NCBI RefSeq assembly: GCF_018138715.1
Contig: NZ_JAGSHX010000006.1
Location: forward strand, 1,178,001 to 1,242,000
From: Streptomyces asiaticus
GTDB lineage: Bacteria > Actinomycetota > Actinomycetes > Streptomycetales > Streptomycetaceae
Reading direction: 5' to 3'
DNA: 64,000 bases
Shown: positions 59,220-64,000 of the stretch, in pieces
Layout of the letters: each line of letters starts with the position of its first letter
How positions within the stretch are numbered: position 1 is the first letter of the stretch
Made by a program: the position numbers and the translations under genes
The notes under the pieces: generated by a model
What the model was told of the DNA's origin: nothing
Seen by the model: only the letters and a program-made list of their open reading frames with translations
Database searches by the model: none

Positions 59220-59281
59220 GTCCCCGAGCGTACGCACGCCTGCCGGGTACGGCCGGTCGAGCGGGTCCGGACGGGGGGTTG

Positions 59282-60160
59282 TTACCAGCTGGGTGGGCTC
59301 GCGATGGAGCGGGTGACGACCTCGTCGAGCATGCGGGCCGTGGTCTCCACGTCGTACGTGGAGTTGTCGATGATCGGCAGGCCGGAGCCGTACCACCCCG
59401 CCATCCGGCCGTGGATCCGCGCCACCTCCTCGTCGCTGAGGCGGCGGTTCCCGCTGCGGGCCGCGTTCCGCTCCAGGACGATCTCCAGGCCCGGAAGGAC
59501 CACCACCGGCAGCAGCCCGGGGCCCACATGGCGCTTCCAGCCGCCGAGGCCGACGACCGGGCGGTCGGGGAAGACGGCGTCGTCGAGGATGCAGGAGATC
59601 CCGTTGGCCAGGAAGTTACGGGCGGCGAAGCCGCAGGTGCGGCGGGCGAGACGGTACTGCGCCTCGGAGTGCTCGTTCCACCCCGACTGGGGGTTGGCGA
59701 AGCCGGACCGGACCCACTCCCGCACATCGTCCAGGCTGATGTGCGCGGTCGGCACCCGGCGGCGGTCGGCCCAGTAACGCGCGACCGTGGTCTTGCCCGC
59801 CCCGGCCGGTCCGATCAGCAGCACCGCCACCGCCGCCTGCGAGACATCGGCGAGCGACGGGTCCGACGGGGGATGCGGCAGCGGCACCGGACCGCCGGGC
59901 GGCAGCTGGACATGGCCGGTGGTGTTCACCGTCTCCAGCGGCGCCCCGGGAGGCGCGGGCGGGGCCGGCGGAGGGGACACCGGATGCTGCGCGGGCGGTA
60001 CCGGGTGCCCGGCCACGGGAGGCACGGGCGGGGCGGGGGGGTTGGGGTGAGGTCCCGGGTGATGGTTCGCATTCGCGCCCTGCGCCCATCCCGCGCCCTG
60101 CGGCCCGGGAACCGGCCCCGGCCGGTGGGGCGGTGGCAGCGGAGCTCCCGCATGCTGCAT
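59282..60160 (-). CDS. Proline-rich P-loop kinase-like ATPase
   Basis: 292 residues from ATG 60160 (ACGGAG nine bases upstream). The first 110 residues are Pro/Gly/His-rich and disordered. Then a P-loop domain: Walker A GPAGAGKTT at 117-125, AHISLDDVREWVRSGF, a later LDDAVFPD, and PVVVLPGLEIVLERNAARSG, similar to small nucleotide-kinase-like or zeta-toxin-like ATPases of the AAA_33 type. The substrate is unknown. Conserved position between the M24 protein and aroB in Streptomyces. Not clearly part of either operon. Confidence 0.78.
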   Translation of the reverse strand: MQHAGAPLPPPHRPGPVPGPQGAGWAQGANANHHPGPHPNPPAPPVPPVAGHPVPPAQHPVSPPPAPPAPPGAPLETVNTTGHVQLPPGGPVPLPHPPSDPSLADVSQAAVAVLLIGPAGAGKTTVARYWADRRRVPTAHISLDDVREWVRSGFANPQSGWNEHSEAQYRLARRTCGFAARNFLANGISCILDDAVFPDRPVVGLGGWKRHVGPGLLPVVVLPGLEIVLERNAARSGNRRLSDEEVARIHGRMAGWYGSGLPIIDNSTYDVETTARMLDEVVTRSIASPPSW

Positions 60161-60362
60161 CCGGTGGCACTCCGTCTCGTACAGGCAGTTCTCGTCCGAC
60201 AACTGTCAGGTGCTGATACGGCGCTGGGGCCGCTCCTACCGAACGGTACCTGCCCAAAGCTCCGCTGTGTGAACGGACCGCAAACCCGCTGTGTCCCCGC
60301 CGCCCCTCGCCAGCCAGGCATTTCGTCCCTCAAGGGCCGCAACCGCCAGGGCCCGGGGGCTG

Positions 60363-60397
60363 TTCGAAAGCCCGCGGCGGAGCCGCGGGCTTTCGAA
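60363..60397 (-). terminator. aroB terminator
   Basis: Perfect 16-bp stem (60363-60378 with 60382-60397), 3-nt loop, 45 bp past the aroB stop. The rest of 60161-60441 shows no gene; it contains the promoter region of the P-loop gene. Confidence 0.85.
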
Positions 60398-60441
60398 GGC
60401 GATGACAGAGCTGTGACGCGGGAAGACGGTGACGGACCGGG

Positions 60442-62068
<1,627 letters not shown>

Positions 62069-62072
<4 letters not shown>

Positions 62073-63253
62073 CGGATGGCCAGGTTCTCGAGGAAGCCCT
62101 TCACATTGCGGCGGGTCTCGGGAACCGAGTCGCCGCCGAACTTCTCCGCGACCGCGTCCGCCAGCACCAGCGCGACCATCGCCTCGGCGACGATCCCGGC
62201 GGCCGGGACGGCGCACACGTCGGAGCGCTGGTGGTGGGCCTTGGTGGCCTCGCCGGTGGTCACATCGACCGTGGCCAGCGCCCGCGGCACGGTCGCGATC
62301 GGCTTCATCGCGGCCCGGACGCGCAGCAGCTCGCCGGTGCTCAGCCCGCCCTCGGTGCCGCCCGAGCGGCCCGTGGAGCGCCGGATGCCCTCGTCCGTGG
62401 AGACGATCTCGTCATGGGCCTTGGAGCCGGGCACCCGCGCCAGGTCGAAGCCGTCGCCGACCTCGACGCCCTTGATGGCCTGGATGCCCATCAGCGCGGC
62501 GGCCAGCCGTGCGTCGAGCCGGCGGTCCCAGTGCACATGCGAGCCGAGGCCCACCGGTACGCCGTACGCGAGCACCTCGACGACACCGCCGAGCGTGTCG
62601 CCGTCCTTGTGGGCCTGGTCGATCTCGGCCACCATCGCCTTGCTCGCGTCGGCGTCCAGGCAGCGCACCGGGTCGGCGTCCAGCCTCTCGACGTCGGAGG
62701 GCTTGGGGAGGACGCCGTACGGCGCCTTCGCGGCGGCCAGCTCCACGACGTGCGAGACGATCTCGATGCCGGCCGTCTCCTTGAGGTAGGAGCGGGCGAC
62801 GGTGCCCAGCGCCACCCGGGCGGCGGTCTCGCGGGCGCTGGCGCGCTCCAGGATCGGCCGGGCCTCGTCGAAGCCGTACTTCTGCATCCCGGCCAGGTCG
62901 GCGTGGCCGGGGCGGGGGCGGGTGAGCGGGGCGTTACGGGCGACGCCCTCGAGGATCTCGGCGTCCACCGGGTCGGCGGCCATGACCTGCTCCCACTTGG
63001 GCCACTCCGTGTTGCCGACCATGATCGCGACCGGGGAGCCGAGGGTCAGCCCGTGACGTACGCCGCCGATGAAGGTGACCTCGTCGCGCTCGAACTTCAT
63101 CCGGGCACCGCGGCCATAGCCGAGCCGCCGTCGGGCCAGGGCGTCCGCCACCATGTCGGTGGTGATCGGCACCCCGGCGGGCAGCCCCTCCAGCGTCGCC
63201 ACGAGTGCGGGGCCGTGCGACTCCCCCGCGGTCAGCCAGCGCAACCTGCTCAA
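62069..63253 (-). CDS. aroC: Chorismate synthase
   Basis: Converts EPSP to chorismate with reduced FMN. Start is a TTG at 63253, preceded by GGGAG at six bases and giving the family's 394 residues with the N-terminus [42 protein letters not shown] and RSGGTEGG(L) signatures are present. Rare TTG start in an otherwise ATG/GTG neighbourhood may lower expression. The 213-bp gap to aroE (63254-63466) is GC-rich and shows no gene. Confidence 0.96.
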
Positions 63254-63466
63254 CGGTGCTCCCTCATGCGCGTGCCTCGACGTCGTGCGGCGCGGCCCGG
63301 TCCGCGCGACTCCGGCCCGCACCTCCGATCCTCCCACGACCGGGGCGTCCGCTCGGTTCGTGGTCCATGAGGTGGACGCTCGCGGCGCCCCGGAGAGGGG
63401 CCGGGGACGGGCCGGACGGGCACGACGAGGAGCCGGACGGGGCCGACGAGGGGCCCGTGGGACGGC

Positions 63467-64000
63467 TCAGCGGGCCGTCAGCGCCTCGCGCATCGCGGCC
63501 AGCGGCGCCGGGGCGCGGCCCGTCATCTGCTCGACCTGGAGCACCGCCTGGTGCACCAGGAGGTCCAGGCCGCCGACCACCGAGCCGCCGCGCGCCGCCC
63601 AGGCGGCGGCCAGCGGGGTGGGCCAGGGCTCGTAGAGGACGTCGAAGAGCGCGCCGGGGCGGTCCGGTACGGCCGCGGCGAGCGCGTCGGCGGTGCCCGC
63701 GGGGGTGGTGGCGATCACCAGCGGCGCGCCGAGCGCCTCGGCCGCGTCGCCCCAGTCCGCGGTGCGCACCACGACGCCCAGCCGCTCGCCCCACTGCCGC
63801 ATCTCGGCGGCGCGGGCCTCGCTGCGGACGTACGCGGTGACCTCGCCGTCGCAGATCCGGGAGAGCGCGGCCAGCGCGGAGGAGGCCGTGGCGCCGGCGC
63901 CCAGCACGGCGGCGCGCTCCACGCGCCCGACGCCGCGCTCCCGCAGCGCCGCCAGCATGCCGGGGATGTCGGTGTTGTCCCCGCGCCTGCGGCCGTCGTC
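63467..64000 (-). CDS. aroE: Shikimate 5-dehydrogenase, 3' part
   Basis: NADP-dependent reduction of dehydroshikimate. The gene runs off the right end, so only the C-terminal 177 residues are present. The first visible residues include GDNTD(I), the conserved shikimate-binding motif, followed by the Rossmann domain VLGAGATASSALAAL, TTPAGTADAL, FDVLYEPWPTPLA and GLDLLVHQAVLQ. With aroC, aroK and aroB it completes a four-gene shikimate cluster. Confidence 0.95.
   Translation of the reverse strand, partial: DDGRRRGDNTDIPGMLAALRERGVGRVERAAVLGAGATASSALAALSRICDGEVTAYVRSEARAAEMRQWGERLGVVVRTADWGDAAEALGAPLVIATTPAGTADALAAAVPDRPGALFDVLYEPWPTPLAAAWAARGGSVVGGLDLLVHQAVLQVEQMTGRAPAPLAAMREALTAR

Overview
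The window is chromosomal DNA of a Streptomyces or close relative. The evidence is the very high GC with GC-saturated third codon positions, frequent GTG starts, ATGA/GTGA stop-start overlaps, a bldD gene, and a gene order from memory matching the conserved Streptomyces core block running from the rib/his genes through metK, rpoZ, gmk, the pyr/car cluster, bldD, nusB, efp and aroB/K/C/E. No tRNA, rRNA, CRISPR array, transposase or prophage gene was seen.

Layout. 1-1.2 kb: 3' end of a CbxX/CfqX-type AAA ATPase. 1.4-3.9 kb: two coupled CorC/HlyC-type CBS membrane proteins. 4.2-9.9 kb: an FMN-riboswitch-led leftward operon ribD-ribE-ribBA-ribH-hisE-hisG plus a PH-domain membrane protein. 10.0-10.95 kb: a gene-free degenerate tandem repeat array. 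11-20.4 kb: accessory metabolism (secreted PL5-like alginate lyase, divergent ROK repressor/MFS pair with a palindromic operator, ICL/PEP-mutase-like enzyme, NCS2 permease, divergent MmyB-type regulator/SDR pair with a dyad, DUF5995 protein). 20.4-25.2 kb: a leftward cluster of cationic amino acid permease, Lrp regulator, amidohydrolase and flavin amino acid monooxygenase, resembling a DavA/DavB lysine (5-aminovalerate) pathway. 25.5-28.0 kb: a small protein coupled to a DUF2637 membrane protein, convergent with guaB1. 28.1-29.7 kb: decayed remnants of an enolase-superfamily dehydratase and a fumarylacetoacetate-hydrolase-family gene fused by deletion, next to an intact IclR regulator. 30.9-44.8 kb: SorC-type regulator, rpe, a beta-lactamase-fold secreted protein, rsmB, an ABC exporter under a MerR-type promoter, fmt, a small HTH-like protein, priA, metK, coaBC, rpoZ. 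44.8-64 kb: gmk, sIHF, pyrF, pyrD, carB, carA, a PH-like protein, pyrC, pyrB, pyrR, then bldD on the opposite strand, nusB, efp, an M24-peptidase homologue, a proline-rich P-loop kinase-like protein, aroB, aroK, aroC and the 3' part of aroE.

How the genes work together: most are housekeeping for nucleotide (pyr/car, gmk, guaB1), cofactor (rib, coaBC, metK) and aromatic (aro) synthesis and for information processing (rpoZ, fmt, rsmB, efp, nusB, priA), with developmental control by BldD and sIHF. The points of most interest are regulatory or degenerate: a MerR-style 19-bp-spacer promoter with no MerR gene nearby, two palindromic operators between divergent regulator/target pairs, a fused pseudogene pair, an M24 peptidase homologue that has lost metal ligands, and a dense repeat array. 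I did not find strong evidence for a wholly new multi-gene system.
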